Shown piece by piece: positions 50,262 to 50,445 of a DNA stretch of 50,445 nucleotides; positions within the stretch are counted from its first letter, which is position 1, and each line of letters begins with the position of its first letter. The notes beneath the pieces were generated by a model that was given only the letters and a program-made list of their open reading frames with translations, was not told the origin of the DNA and searched no databases. The translations under genes and the position numbers were made by a program. Source of the DNA: Bacteroidota bacterium. GTDB taxonomy: Bacteria; Bacteroidota; Ignavibacteria; Kryptoniales; JAKASW01. The stretch is from positions 1 to 50,445 of the forward strand of contig JAMCQL010000078.1 of the NCBI GenBank assembly GCA_023381615.1, read 5' to 3'.

Positions 50262-50445
50262 CTAACTTAACAGCATATTTTTATTGTTCAAAACTTCTTT
50301 ATAGCTATTTTGGGAACCGCCCTTAATATGATCGCGATATTTTTTGCCTAACGGTGTGCCATTCGCGGTCGCAGGCTCCTGAAGCTCCTGCATCTGCGTC
50401 GCTATGCCGATCTTCTTCAGAAGCTCGAACGGCATCTCTCCGCCC
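50262..50445 (-). CDS. C-terminal end of an unidentified protein (gene runs off the window)
   Basis: Sixty codons are open from the window edge to TAG at 50264-50262. The translation begins GGEMPFELLKKIGIATQMQE and includes ATANGTPLGKKYRDHIKGG. It has normal composition and good codon texture, with a low-GC tail. No start is visible and I do not recognise the family. It lies 136 bp upstream of the CPBP gene on the same strand. Confidence 0.45.
   Translation of the reverse strand, partial: GGEMPFELLKKIGIATQMQELQEPATANGTPLGKKYRDHIKGGSQNSYKEVLNNKNMLLS

Overview
This 50.4 kb window comes from a bacterial chromosome of moderate GC. Many genes have clear Shine-Dalgarno boxes, and GTG or TTG starts occur. 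Together with the gene content (nickel-pincer Lar proteins, a TatT-type TRAP transporter, a PgpH c-di-AMP phosphodiesterase, XerD, an aspartate-family lysine block) and the many short palindromic repeats between genes, this fits the Ignavibacteria/Chlorobi side of the Bacteroidota superphylum. That placement is inference; there is no rRNA or tRNA in the window to anchor it.

Layout. (1) 1-1213, minus strand: the 5' part of larB and all of larE. (2) 1352-18179: a surface-polysaccharide region with a MurJ/Wzx-type flippase, two GT4 glycosyltransferases, a CgeB-type glycosyltransferase, two FkbM methyltransferases, two other SAM methyltransferases, a class-B asparagine synthetase, a nucleotide-sugar epimerase, a heparinase II/III-type protein, a GT-C membrane glycosyltransferase and a D-2-hydroxyacid dehydrogenase. 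(3) 18176-18613: arfB, followed by about 1.1 kb of repeat-rich non-coding DNA. (4) 19763-26316, minus strand: a nitrogen-assimilation block with gltB, a 58-residue CxxC zinc-ribbon protein and amt. (5) 26800-34501: assorted genes (DUF488, typA, an unknown protein, an exported S33-type hydrolase, an outer-membrane-like protein, a metallophosphoesterase and a methyltransferase). (6) 34504-38281, minus strand: a complete TRAP transporter with the periplasmic TatT lipoprotein, in the order tatT-P-Q-M. (7) pfkA, then a collapsed HAD pseudogene, then pgpH-xerD-M50 protease-lysC-lysA-asd on the plus strand. (8) 47619-50445: repeats and MITE-like elements, a ybaK-type deacylase, a CPBP protease and a truncated gene at the edge.

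The most notable signals are not gene families but small structures. The promoter of amt and the promoter of the zinc-ribbon gene both carry a 19-bp near-palindrome (17/19 identical) exactly 50 bp upstream of the -10 box, which suggests one activator for nitrogen genes. Both lar genes carry short palindromic elements inserted in frame in their coding sequence, one resembling intergenic repeats elsewhere in the window, and the heparinase-like gene carries an in-frame purine-rich tandem repeat. Two diverged MITE-like elements with 17-bp terminal inverted repeats flank a set of four GAA-loop hairpins. A 107-bp segment holding the promoter, RBS and first codons of the CPBP protease gene is duplicated in front of ybaK.

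No CRISPR array, rRNA, tRNA, prophage or intact transposase was found.
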